A stretch of 64,000 nt of DNA, from positions 11,408,001-11,472,000 of the forward strand of contig NC_079514.1 in the NCBI RefSeq assembly GCF_000801105.2. The letters run 5' to 3'. The stretch comes from Raphanus sativus. Taxonomy: Eukaryota > Streptophyta > Magnoliopsida > Brassicales > Brassicaceae. Below, in pieces: positions 34,079 through 45,299 of this stretch. Position 1 is the stretch's first letter. Every line of letters starts with the position of its first letter. The notes beneath the pieces were generated by a model. It made no database searches. It was not told where the DNA came from and worked only from the letters and a program-made list of their open reading frames with translations. The position numbers were made by a program, and so were the translations under genes.

Positions 34079-34355
34079 GTGTTTTTACTCTTTTCATGGC
34101 GACAACAGCAGCATAAGCTAGATTGAGTTTACTCTTCAGAATCTCTCTGTATTCATGAGAATCCACCGGAGAAGAAGGTCCAGAGACGGACGCCGTCGCG
34201 GCTACACCGGCACTGGCGTCGGAGGATTCTTGTAAGAAGCGATGGAATGCCCACTCTGACTCACTACGATTCGTTCCCGAAGATGCTTTAGCCGGCTCCG
34301 ACAAAAGATGGTTATTACCGGACATTTCTTCTTCGACAGAGAAACCTTTTTCCAT
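32552..34355 (-). CDS. BZIP63: bZIP63-like group C bZIP transcription factor, six exons
   Basis: Nuclear bZIP regulator. In Arabidopsis bZIP63 is a target of the SnRK1 energy-stress kinase and dimerises with S1 bZIPs. Exons 34355-34089, 33729-33636, 33442-33325, 33211-33136, 33044-32919 and 32821-32552 join in frame to 316 aa. The basic region [12 protein letters not shown] keeps the invariant N164 and R172, followed by a leucine zipper (from L182; SELETQVSQL...). An acidic stretch [11 protein letters not shown] precedes it. The conserved N-terminal [10 protein letters not shown] and C-terminal [19 protein letters not shown]er clusters resemble SnRK1-type sites. Intron 1 holds a (GA)n tract. 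By synteny At5g28770. All splice sites are GT-AG and no disruption is seen. Confidence 0.95.
34037..34075. repeat. (GA)n microsatellite in bZIP63 intron 1
   Basis: Uninterrupted AG dinucleotide run of about 38 bp just inside intron 1; a likely polymorphic marker. Confidence 0.9.
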
Positions 34356-34541
34356 TTTTTTTTGTTGTTAAATTTGTTTTTTTTTTTTTTTGCTTCGAAT
34401 TCTCCCTACAAAGTTTCTTCTTATCCGATTGGGCAGCCTTTGCGTTTTAATATTACTTTTTTTTTTAAGATATTAAAATTCTCAGATTACCACTTAAGGC
34501 CCCCGGCAAGATTAGTGTATTCTTATTCACACCAAAAACTT

Positions 34542-35009
34542 GGGCAATTTTCAAAAATACCACTTTGAAGGTACCATTATTCATCTTTATCATCACTAAG
34601 TACACATTTTCAAAAATACCTTATTTATTAAAATGTTAAAGACTCTTATATCTTTGTTTTTATATGCTTTTCAAAATTTTAATCCAAATTTCTAAATCCT
34701 AAACCCCCAATTCTAAACCCTAAACCCTAAATCTTCAACTCTAAACCCTAAACCCTAAACTATATACCCTAAATTCAATATCCTAAACTCTAAACCCTGA
34801 AACCTCAACTATAAACCCTAAATCCTTAACTCTAAACCCTAAACTTTATACCCTAAACCCTAAAACATCAAATCTAAACCCTAAAACATAAAATCTAAAC
34901 CCTAAATCCTAAACGTTCAAATCTAAACCCTTCATTAAAAGTAGTGGTAAAAGTGGTTAGTGTAAACATGAAAAGTGGTACTATGAAAATGGTATTTTTG
35001 GTAATTTCT
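34542..35009. mobile_element. Mutator-like MITE with telomere-like core
   Basis: 468 bp bounded by a perfect 10-bp direct repeat CCAAAAACTT (34532-34541, 35010-35019), which fits the 9-10 bp duplications of Mutator-like elements. The terminal inverted repeats share CAAAAATACCA and GTACCA with small gaps over about 35 bp. The interior (34690-34930) is a degenerate array of CCCTAAA-type units resembling the plant telomere repeat. It lies just upstream of bZIP63. No coding capacity. Confidence 0.78.
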
Positions 35010-35160
35010 CCAAAAACTTCTGATTTTTACTGTTTTATCCAAATATTTGTGTGTTTTACTTTTTGTTATTTTTCCCAAAATTATACAGGACTGCCCTAGA
35101 CAAGTTTTATCATAAACGTATTTTTCTCTTTCAATGCTTCACTGCCACTTATATTTACAA

Positions 35161-36275
35161 CTAGATGTGGACCCGTGCGTTGCACGGGATTTATTTGATG
35201 TTTTAATTTCACGAACACATAAAAAAATTAGAAATATTTTTCTCACGTTAGTTCTTGGATTTCCAGTATATATTGGTGACATTTTAATAATAATAATAAT
35301 ATTTTTTCTTACATAAATTTTGATTGATATTCTATTTCAATAATAATGGTGTTTTAATTAGTAATTGATATTTTTATTTTTTAATAAATACTTCATTTTT
35401 ATTATTTTCAAAATAATATTAGCTATAGTTAATTAAAACATATAGAACTGTAAACTCTCTATATTGTTTATATTGTGTAAGAAAAATTAAAAAAAAAATA
35501 ATTATTAAGTAATTTTTAAATGAATATTATTATTTTACAATTACTATCAAATTGTTTTACAATATATTTTCTTTAGAAATTTAGAAAACGAAATAGTATT
35601 AATAATTATTTGACAATTTTTTGTTTTAATTTTTTTTGTAAATAAAAAAGTGCAGAAAATACCAATAAATAATTCTAAAATTACGTTTTTTATTATCTTG
35701 CTATATATTTTATTAATCATGAGATATTTTAACAATGTCAAANNNNNNNNNNNNNNNNNNNNNNNNNNNNNNNNNNNNNNNNNNNNNNNNNNNNNNNNNN
35801 NNNNNNNNNNNNNNNNNNNNNNNNNNNNNNNNNNNNNNNNNNTGTTAATTAACAATTTTGAAGAACCAAATTTCCTATTAAGTAATTTTAGAATATTATT
35901 AAGTATTTTTAAAAATTTCCTTTTTACTATTAAATCAATTTCAAAATTAATTTATTTCAAAATTTGTTTTTGTTATCTTGGTATATATATTTTATATCAC
36001 TATAAATTTTAACCTCTTTAAAAATATTAAAAGGAAAATTACTATCAAATAATTATTTACAACTATGTTTTGTTTAGGATTTTAAAAAGGAAAATTACTA
36101 TCAAATAATTACTTACAATTACTTTTTAACAAAATTTGTTTATGTTATTATCTTAATATATATTTTTAATTATAATATATAGATTAACACATGTCGCAAT
36201 CTTAAAATTTTTATTGACACGTGTCGCGATCATGTTAATTAGTAACTTTAAAGAATCAAGCTTTATATAATAAGA
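35161..36275 (-). mobile_element. Non-autonomous Helitron 1 (interrupted by assembly gap)
   Basis: On the minus strand it starts at 36275 with TCTTATTATATAAAGCTTG and ends at 35161 with hairpin CCCGTGCAACGCACGGG, a short spacer and CTAG. It lies between A and T, as Helitrons do, without target duplication. No helicase gene. The 100-N gap lies inside, so its true length is unknown. Confidence 0.78.
35743..35842. other. Assembly gap of 100 N
   Basis: Exactly 100 undetermined bases, the conventional size for a gap of unknown length. It lies within AT-rich Helitron sequence. Confidence 0.99.
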
Positions 36276-36599
36276 TGCATGTTTATATACATTAAAAATG
36301 ACATTAGTGGGTGGAAGAAAATATTGATGTAATTTATTGAAGCATAAAGGCTATGAGGGCCTTTGATGTAATATTGTTGTTTCAATCACAAGCCTACACG
36401 TAATAATATTATTTTCGCCTTATTGGAAATTAGTATTGTTTTCCAACGCTTTTGGGGTCAAATCCAAGTCAGACTGACGTGTCGATAAGGGTGTTTTAGT
36501 CATTTGGCGTCGTAAAGAAGATCTAATATAGTTTTAAGTCGTCGTTGTTGGTTTTGAAACTTATACTTCAATACGTGGATCCATTTAATATTTTCCCAA

Positions 36600-37279
36600 G
36601 AGAAATTCTTGGGTTCATCCCTAGAGTGAACCTTTAGGTTCACCCAGCCAATAAGATTTCGTTATTTCATATTCAGTATCTTTTAAAAAAGGAAACAAAA
36701 TATTGTCAAGTTTTATTATATTTTAAAAATAAAAATAAAAATAAATAAAAATAATAATAATTGCAAACAAAAACACCTTTAAGAAAATATACTTTTAATA
36801 CCGTCAACCAACATTAAACCCTAAATCCTAAACCCTTGGATAAACCCTAAACCCTTGGTAAATCCAAAACACTTGGATAAATTCTAAATCCTAGAATTTA
36901 GGATTTATCCAAGGGTTTAAGGTTTACCCAAGGGTTTAGGGTTTAGTATTTAGGGTTTAGGGTTTAGTATTTAGGGTTTAGTGTTTTGCCGATTGTGTTA
37001 AAAGTATATTTTTAAAAAAATCAAAAGATTTAGGATTTATCCATGGGTTTAGGGTTTATGATTTAGGGTTTAGGGTTTTGTATTTTGTTTACGGTATTTT
37101 AAATATAAAATCTTTTTTGCTACTACTATTATTTTCTATTTATTTTTTATTTTAAAAACATAATAAAACTTGACAATATTTTGTTTCCTTTTTTAAAAGA
37201 TACTGAATATGAAATAACGAAATCCTATTGGTTGGGTGAACCTAAAGGTTCACTCTAGGGGTGAACCCAAGTATTTCTC
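36600..37279. mobile_element. Mutator-like foldback element with telomere-like core
   Basis: 680 bp flanked by a perfect 9-bp direct repeat TTTTCCCAA (36591-36599, 37280-37288). Ends GAGAAATTCTTGGGTTCA and, inverted, GAGAAATACTTGGGTTCA. The inverted arms are over 140 bp long and nearly identical (shared TAGAGTGAACCTTTAGGTT, TTCATATTCAGTATCTTTT, AAAGGAAACAAAATATTG). Inner parts carry CCCTAAA-type units on the left and TTTAGGG-type units on the right around a small palindrome near 36893. The whole element can fold into one hairpin. Confidence 0.88.
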
Positions 37280-37288
37280 TTTTCCCAA

Positions 37289-38794
37289 TTGCATTCTATA
37301 AGGAGAGATCCGAGAGAGACATGAGAGTTTTTTTTAATGTCAAGTTAGATTTATAGAAATGTACTAAACTTTATCGTTTTGGATAAGAATCTATCAAAAC
37401 TCAAGTTGCATTTTTCGTGGGTCCATTTAGTTTTTGCATATTGTTATGTTATTGTTCATACTAACTCTTGATATCTCGATCTCCATTGCTTGTTACTAGA
37501 TATTAATATATAAGGGCTCGGCCCATCCAAAAAAGTTAAGCACTTTAGTGCTAACTTCCGTAATTAGGGCCAATTTAGGATTGAGTTAAAAAAAAATAAA
37601 AGGCTGTTAACACTATTAGAATAGAAAAAAAAAAGAATGTCATCTTTTTTGTAAACAATTGAGTTTTACTGGATGGTTCACATCTTTTCAAATTCATCTT
37701 AGTATCTTAAATCATACTCCATATTTTACTCTAAATAGAGTTTGAAATAAGAAATGTTCTACATCACTCTATATTCCACTATATTTTAGAATAAACAATA
37801 GAATTACTAAAAGAAATGGAGTAATAATTTTATTTTTTTTGTTAATTACTCAATTTTCTACTCTAAAATGGAGTGAGGTTAAAGTAAAATTCGATTCCAT
37901 TATAAAAGAAAAAATAAAATTTTATATTGGAGATGCTCTTAACCGTAAAAAAAAAGATAACGATGTTTTTGGTGTAAGGTTCATCTTCACGGTTTGTGTG
38001 GGTTTAACCAACTTCCTCCTCCATCTCCTTCATATACCATCTTCTTTCTTTCTTCGCCAAAATTCCTTCTTCCACCACCTTCTTTCCTTCTTCGCCAAAG
38101 CTAGTTCGTCCACGATCTCCTTTGTCCACCATCTCCTTTATCCACTACCTCCTCACAGTGTGTGTATATTCCAGAGAAACTCATTGTTCATTTGGACTTT
38201 TCTTAAGAAAATTTCATATTTGGTTGAAGAATATAAACCCATTGTTGATTGTTTAAAACCCTAGTCATCCGGCTAGCTAATAAATAGACCAGGGTATGTT
38301 CTCATGGATGAAAGTTTACGTTTTGTGTTTGAATAATATAAGATCAGTGAAAAATGTGGCTACTTTAGGTTTTGCGCTTTAAAGATTTGTATGGGATTAT
38401 GACGTTTGTCTATGGATTCTCTAATATATGATATGCTTGTAACGTGGATTCAAGTCTTGCAAACAAGAAGACAGTGACCATCCAGCCAACTAACAAGGTA
38501 CAAGGTGTCGTCTTCACCACCACCAGATTTGTGTATCTCTACTACTTTAGATGTTTGTTTCTTAGACTATTTCAAGAACATGTTATTATTGTCTTGTTCA
38601 GACTTGAAGAAGTGTATTTATAGTTATTTTTGTGCTTGAATTTCATCTAATTGCAAAAAGATATTTGTTTATTGATTTACAGACTCATTTTCTAGAAAAA
38701 GTTAGCTATGGCCTTAACATGATTACTTTAGCTGTAATATTTTTGTTAATATTTTGAAATGAAGTCTAAATGTTTTTTTTTCACATGATAATGG
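37289..38794. other. Intergenic region, possible MITE end
   Basis: Includes a MITE-like right terminus TATTGGAGATGCTCTTA (37924-37940) preceded by ACTCTAAAATGGAGTGAG-type words, typical of a common Brassicaceae MITE whose left end I cannot fix. CT-rich sequence at 37980-38160 could have been a leader of the WD40 relic that follows, but that is uncertain. Confidence 0.4.
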
Positions 38795-40251
38795 AGGTTG
38801 AATCTAGTATAATGCACGAGATGAATCCAACCGTTGGCATTCAGTATAGTGTTTGGAAAAAAATCAAGCATTCCCCAGAAATTATATGCAGTCGCATCTA
38901 ATTATCTGTACCATAAATCTGAGTGTTTTGATGTTGGTGAAAACATGGTGAGATGATTTCCTTAAATTTTTTTAATACCATTATGCACTTTTTATTTGGT
39001 TTATATGTTTTGTTTTTATAGAGTACTGCTTATGAGTTGAGTTATGATGATGCAACTAATCCGGCTATAAAACAGATATGTTATTTAGATGATCAGGTAG
39101 CAATTTATTTTATGATGTCAATTAATTTATATTCTAAGTCTGAAATTCTCCATATTGTGTTTGCATCAAGTCAATGAATCTTTTTTTGCTGTCAGCTGGA
39201 CAACTAAAGAAGATAAGCATTACATACTTTCTGGAGGATTAATGAGCATAATCCAAGTCATTCATAAACAAATAGTGTTTTTTTATTCTCATGTTTAATA
39301 TTGATTTACAGACTTTGTCTGTTCATAAAGATGATATCAGTGACACACAATGTAGTCCATAAAATGATGCACTTGTGTTAAGTTCAAGCAAGGTGATACA
39401 ATATTTCATGTTTATTTTACAATATTTTTTGTTATTTAATCTTTAGCTATAATGGAAACCTTTCAGGATAAATCAGTTCGATTGTGAGGTATTAAAACCT
39501 TGTGTATGCTTTGTAAAATGATGCCAGAACTCACATGCACTTCTTTCAGCGGTAAGTAATTATCAACTAATATTTTTTTACATTTTTAGTTTTGCCAATA
39601 ACTGATGTGTTTCAATGTTTGTTTTAGTCTTTTTATCTTTCAAATAGATATCTGGTGTTCAGTTCTTGTGCAGACAAATGTGTGAGACTGATGTATCTAC
39701 AAGGTAAAAAAAAAATATTTTATTTGTTTAAAATATGTGGTTTGACAAATGTGTTTACTTGGTTTAATATTTAATACTTGTTAGGAGCTTATGTTGCTAA
39801 TCGGTGGACTAACAAAATTACAAGACCGTAAATGGAGAACAGTATGGTAAACCAATAAAACTTAAAAGAGTATCGTTTCATAGCATTGACTGTGTCCGCT
39901 GTTTGGATAAGCAAGTGTTTGCTTTTCCCTATTAAAGATAGTGGATTTCGAAGTTTGGATTGCAGTGGGTAAGAAAAAAAGTTTACAATATATATGTTGT
40001 ATTTTATTATTTTAAATCATTTACTATTACATTAGGAAACCAAAAAGGAGATATTTTTGTCTTTGATGTGAATTCTGATAATCCGGTTCAACTAGTTGCC
40101 ATGTGAGTACATCTAAGAAACCTTACTTTTTCTGCTTAATTTACTTCTTTTTTAGATCTAACGCAATTTGTTTTTTGTAAATAGTTCATCAGATCATGAT
40201 TCAGATAACCTGATCTGACATACTGCCATTAGTGCCACTGGAAGGTATCAA
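38795..40251 (+). pseudogene. FIE/EED-like (ESC family) WD40 protein, multi-exon relic
   Basis: No long open frame, but ordered exon-like blocks match the Polycomb WD40 protein FIE (EED, ESC) in order: LYAVASNYLYHKSECFDVG (38892-38945); CYLDDQ (to 39096, then GT); SFFAVSWTT...YILSGGLMSIIQVIH (39170-39265); TLSVHKDDISDTQC and LVLSSSK (39312-39391, then GT); DKSVRL (from 39467); YLVFSSCADKCVRL (39646-39703); SFHSIDC...LDKQVFAF (39868-39930); AVGNQKGDIFVFDV (39964 spliced to 40036-40101); HTAISATGR (40219-40245). FIE counterparts include YTVSWACG, ITASKDESVRLW, AIGNQEGKVYVWD and RQTAMSVDG. Several exon edges keep AG/GT. Stops appear where FIE has W or R (VRL*, NLI*), so it is dead. The right end is cut by a hAT element. 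Confidence 0.7.
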
Positions 40252-41015
40252 TAGGGGTGGGCATATCGATTTAGTTTCGGATTCGGTTTGGGTCCGGTTT
40301 GGTTAATTTGGATTTTATAAAACTCAATCCAATTAAAACTAAAGTAGCTCTGGTTTGAATTCGGTTTGGGTTTATTTTTGGTTCGGTTTGATTCGGTTTG
40401 GTTTAGATTTAATTTGATTTGGCTTTGATTTAGTTCGGTTTACTTTATTATGGTTTAGTTTGGTTCGGTATAGTTTGGATATGCGAACTATAAAAGATCA
40501 AATGAGAATATAAACTTTGTTAGCTAAAAATATATTACTAAAAGTAAACAAAAAATGTATCTAAAAACTAAAAATATCAAATGTTAACTTTGTTACATAA
40601 TTTTACCTTTAGACAATAGATAATGGAGAAGAACGAGACAAGACGGCTACGATTTAGATGCTTATAGTTTTTAAGTTTTGTTTTGAGTATAATTTTTAGA
40701 TATTAGGATTAGAGAATATATATAATAGTATTATTTGAATTATAACTGAAATTTTAGAAGATATATGGAAGTTAAAGAAAAATAGAAAACAAAACTTTAA
40801 CTAAAATTTATAATACGTTATGTATATATATGGATAGATAAAAATATATTAGATTATCGATTTGGTTTGGTTTAAACCAAACCAAACCATTCCGGTTGAG
40901 TAAAACATGAACAAATTGAGTTATTTAAAAAGCACAGTTTGATTTGAGTCGGTTTAACTTCGGTTGAATCGGTTCGATGCGGTTCGTTTCGGTTTGGTTT
41001 TTTTGCCCACCCCTA
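40252..41015 (-). mobile_element. hAT-type MITE 1 (TAGGGGTGGGCA termini)
   Basis: 764 bp with perfect 12-bp inverted ends TAGGGGTGGGCA / TGCCCACCCCTA. The body is rich in GGTTTGGTTC / AACCAAACC words. It is the same family as 58362-59032 but in the opposite orientation. The expected 8-bp target duplication is degenerate here (GGTATCAA against AATAATAA). Confidence 0.78.
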
Positions 41016-42150
41016 AATAATAATCATACACAACCAATAAAATATTATCCCAAAATAAAAGCTGTGGTCCATTGAACCAGCGATAGTTTGGCACAACCCT
41101 ATGACACACTGAAAATTACCCAACTAACTCCCACAACGTCTACACCAAATATGACCCATTGAACACCACAACGTCTAGCTGTACTATACATAATTCTTGA
41201 TGCTTCTGTTAATAATTAAGGCCACCATTTTTTTGGTGACATTTTCAGAAAACAGTTGTTAGAATAATATGACTCAAGTTATTTGAAACAGAAATATGGC
41301 AAAGACAATTTCTGAGTAAGGGGGCGGGGGGGGGGGCAAAAGCAAAACAGCCAGCATTTTCTTTACAAACTTGTAAACGTTTAAATCACTATTAGAATTC
41401 TGTAAGGGCTCTATTAGTCATTTTAAGAACAAGGGTTATAGTAGGTGAGTATTGAGTAGTGTGGTGTGTGTGCATCATTTAGCAAAAGCTAGTATGTTTT
41501 GAACGTCTGCTCCACGTTTTTCTTGGTCCACAATGTTTGGTCTATTCATAGAAAATCGAGTACTGTTATTCATATTTTGTGTGGTTGTGGTTTATCTTTA
41601 TAGTCACTTTCTCCGCATTGGTTTGTTGAGATCATGTATTGTACTTAAATCCTTGCTTATAGGTGATCATGCATGCTAAATCTCGACCTAGTATACATCT
41701 TCTGTTTTATGTAAGCAGAGACAATTCTTAAACTTCACAAAACCATGTAGAAGCTTCTATGTTTGTTGCACTGGCATGGAATGAAACTGCTACAAATTAT
41801 TGAAGTCGCATTACTGTAGACTTCAGACATAGTTAGTTACTATAAGAGATATTTTAAGAGTAAGATGTATATATTGCGGATCACATCTATTGTAAATTAT
41901 TAAAACCTCACTATAATCTGAAGATTGTATACGATTACAGTTGATCTCCTCAATCATCCAATACTTATATTGCTCCCAACATGTACTCCGATGCCATCTT
42001 ATTAGACTAGTTTTGGTGATTTCTCCTCTACTTACTCCAGTAAGTTTTTTGAAAGGTTTGCTCATAAGGACTTCTGTAGCCCAATAACGCAGGCCTTAAC
42101 TATATATAACGCTAAGGAAAGAGTCCTCTGAATTGTTTCTGGCTAGTCTG
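41016..42150. other. Intergenic region
   Basis: No gene recognised. Contains a G-rich run G5CG11 (41320-41336). Confidence 0.5.
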
Positions 42151-42590
42151 GAACAAAATTTCCACCTTAGATGATATCAGTAGGAAGCACGATGCTGATG
42201 GTGAGGAAGAACTTGGACAAGCACACTTTACTGAACTCCTGCAGGCAGTTATACAAGAAATATCAGGTGGCCATATAATGAGAAACACTTAAGCATTGTC
42301 CATAACGTTGATTATTTTCACTGGATCTTATAAAGACTCTGATGCTAAAGAAGGGAAAAGAGTTGGGATTGCCTCCGGAATCTTCAGAGAAAGAATCAGT
42401 GTCTATTCTCTATGAGGCTATATTTTCTCAGTTGAGTAACGGAGAGAAAGAAACATCTGAAGATGGGTTTATGGATATGCTCTAAAGAATATACTCAGGA
42501 AAGTTGAGTTGATTGAATCCAACAGCGGTGGTTTATTCTGCTGAGTGCTAACAAACTCTAGAGCGGCTATTTCAATCTCATTAACAAGAA
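42150..42590 (+). pseudogene. EF-hand protein relic (At5g28830-like)
   Basis: Two readable blocks in different frames: RKHDADGEEELGQAHFTELL (about 42183-42242), an EF-hand-like loop with most calcium ligands drifted, and KELGLPPESSEKESVSILYE followed by AIFSQLSNGEKETSEDGFMD (about 42357-42479), after which stops follow. Arabidopsis has a small EF-hand family gene (At5g28830) just before GME, so by synteny this is its decayed counterpart. The assignment is from memory and moderate; the disruption (frameshift plus stops) is directly visible. Confidence 0.55.
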
Positions 42591-43288
42591 AGATAGAGGA
42601 AAGATTCATATATTACTGTTGTATATCCCTAGAATCTTAGTAACACCCTGATTGATATTATCGCTGCCTCTAAATATGATAAATGCAGCATACAACAAAA
42701 GCTAGTTTTGAAAATGAGAGTTCCAGCATGTGACTTTTCTTTATATGTTTAACAATCTCCACTTGCCTACTTATTTTATTGATCCGACAGCTAAGCGAAC
42801 AAGATCCAAGAGAGATATGATTTGTTTTGGCCGAGGAATGGGGAAAAAAAAAGAAGTGAATGGCAGAGAAAGCATGGGAAGTGATCTCTAACCCCTAGAG
42901 ATGTGTGAAAGACAGTAATATCAGATACTGATAAGATGAAAGAAAATATCACAAGACTCTTGGCAACTTGACCTTTTGGTACCACTACCAGCATCATCAA
43001 GTTGACAATGGATGGTGCACATGTTGTGTGAAAGGACCACAAGAAAATAGACAAGTATAATCGACTTCTTCAACTAAAAATAATAATAAAAAAACAAGAA
43101 TTAGAAGTTTGCTACAGAAAGAGCAGAAGAAGAAAGAAGAGAAGGATACTCAAATCCAAAAAACACTTATTATTGGCTTTTTCCTTTTTTCATAGGAAAG
43201 CTTACCTAAGACCTTATATCTAAAACATAATTCCTGACCTTAAATTATTAAATAAGGCCAAGTTTGATAGTAGTGTAACCCATCCAAT
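42591..43288. other. Intergenic region downstream of GME
   Basis: No gene seen; includes the GME 3' UTR on the right. Confidence 0.5.
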
Positions 43289-44865
43289 TTACTCTTTTCC
43301 ATCAGCAGCACGGAGCGATCCTAGCTGAACCGGTGCTTGAGTCCCAACCACCTTTGATGAACCGTAAAGCGTCACATCACTGCCTTTAGCCTTCTCTTTC
43401 TCAATCTGTTCCTTTATCCAGAAGTAGGTTATTCTAAGCCCCTCCTGTTTAACCACACAAAATCAGTCATAAACATTCAGTTTCTCCATCTTATCTTTGG
43501 AGCTACTAAAGAACAATAGTGCTTTTAGTACCTTCAATCTCATTGTTGGAGCCCAACCAAGCTTCTCTTTGATCAGATTGTTGTCCGAGTTACGGCCACG
43601 AACACCTTCAGGTCCTGGAATGTGGTGAATTGGAAGCTTCTTTTCCTCAAAGCTGAGAACCATCTCAGCCATCTCATTCATGCTCACCATCTCATCGCTT
43701 CCAATGTTCACCGGCTCACGGAAGTCTGACTTTGTCAACCTAAAAGGCAAAACAATTTTCAGAAAAAAAAAACAACTACACATGTATTTTCATTTGTGAT
43801 TTAGAGCTAAGGCCTTTCACCTGAGTACACCTTCAACACACTCATCAATGAAGGTAAATGAACGGGTTTGAAGCCCATCTCCCCACATCTCAAACCTATC
43901 TGTGGAGGTCAGAGCCTTCCTGCAGAAAGCAGCTGGAGCCTTCTCTCTTCCACCTACAAGTTAACAGCAAAATATTAAACAACAATAGTAATAAAGCAAA
44001 TAACACCAAGCGCTCAAACACTGGAGATTGTTTGTTTGTTTGTCTGTCTGCTTTGCTTACCTTTCCATGTTCCAAAGGGACCGTAAATGTTGTGGAACCT
44101 TCCAATGCGGCACTCAATGCCAAAATCTTTGTTGTAATGCTTGCACAGCTCCTCCGTTGCAAGTTTCTCCAAACCATAAGCATCTTGAGGCTATAATAAC
44201 AATACAACTCATGGCTTAAAAAAAAACTCTTTCATCTTCAGGAAGAACATCTGAATGATATCACAAACCTCAGCAGGCCAAGCATCTGACTCCTTGAGGC
44301 TCACATTGGTAGTTTCCAGCTGCTTGAACTCCGGATAGATACATGCACTTGAAGCATAGAAGAACCTGAAACACACCCACAACAAAAAGTTCCAATCTTT
44401 AAACTCTGTATACATAAAGAAAAAAAGAAACAGTAGCTACAATTCTGACCTCTTGATCCCATTGATCCTAGCAGCCTCAATCATGTTGAAGCTAATCATG
44501 GTGTTATTATACATAATCACCGAGTGGTTGGACTGGATGAAACCCATACCACCCATATCAGCAGCCAAGTTAAAGACGTGATCAACGCCGTCAGTGACCT
44601 TGAGGCAATTCTCCATGACCCTGAGGTCAACGAGGTGGAACTCGTCGCAGAACATGTCCTCAGTCATGTGCTCATTCTTCTTCCAGTCAGAAGCAATGAC
44701 GTAGTGCCCCTCGTGCTTCAAACGGCGAGCAATGTGGGAAGCGATGAACCCACCAGCGCCAGTGATGGAGATCCTCAGCTTCTCTGAAGGCCAGTAGAGC
44801 TCTCTTTCAAGCTCCTTGTATGTGTATGCACCATAATCACTACTTCCATTGGTGGTTGCAGCCAT
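43289..44865 (-). CDS. GME: GDP-D-mannose 3',5'-epimerase, six exons
   Basis: Extended short-chain dehydrogenase that converts GDP-D-mannose to GDP-L-galactose (and L-gulose), feeding ascorbate synthesis and cell-wall galactose; cytosolic. Exons 44865-44450, 44365-44269, 44190-44061, 43953-43821, 43739-43532 and 43444-43289 join in frame to 379 aa (Arabidopsis GME 377, from memory). The Rossmann motif GAGGFIA is at 36-42. C147 (SSACIYPE), the Y176-x3-K180 pair and K219 line up, with offset +2, to the known GME catalytic residues C145, Y174/K178 and K217. The start at 44865 (MAATTNGSSDYGAYTYKELE) is chosen over an upstream in-frame ATG because the latter lies inside a 5' UTR intron. By synteny At5g28840. 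Intact. Confidence 0.96.
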
Positions 44866-44866
44866 T

Positions 44867-45199
44867 CTAGAAAACACACAAACACACAAATCTAATCAGA
44901 AAACATAAAAAGTGTGAATCTTTGTGATCTCACTGTTATCCAGCAACTTGGGAACAAGTCAGATCTCATGCAAAGATATGATTTTTATCTGATAAATTCT
45001 ATAAAAAAATTAGATTTTTACAATCAGATAAACTCTAAAGCAAAAGGGTACACAAATCTAAGATTGGTGCATTGGATTCGAGGTGAATTACGCAAAGTTT
45101 TCTATATACACAGAACACACAATTGTTACAGAGATCCCAAATCTGAATATGAGTTGTTGTTTTAAGAACCCTAGATTTGATGAAAGATTAGATCTTTAC
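44867..45199 (-). other. 5' UTR intron of GME
   Basis: Minus strand CTCTCAG|GTAAAGATC at 45199 and TTTTCTAG|AATGG at 44867. 333 bp, with the ATG one base after the acceptor. Introns in plant 5' leaders often raise expression. Confidence 0.7.
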
Positions 45200-45280
45200 C
45201 TGAGAGAGAGCTGGAGAATCTGAAGAGATAATGCAGAGAGAGAGAGAGAGGTGAAGGATTTGAGCGGAGGAGGGAGAGGA

Positions 45281-45295
45281 GTTGTATATATACAA
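45281..45295 (-). promoter_or_regulatory. TATA box of GME
   Basis: TGTATATATAC on the minus strand, followed downstream by a GA/CT-rich leader (45185-45275) with a short (GA)n run and then the 5' UTR intron. Confidence 0.55.
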
Positions 45296-45299
45296 AAGC

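Noticed and set aside
34690..34930. A true telomere or interstitial telomere from chromosome fusion
   Set aside because: Units are degenerate and lie inside a Mutator-like MITE with a target duplication; a transposon origin explains them.
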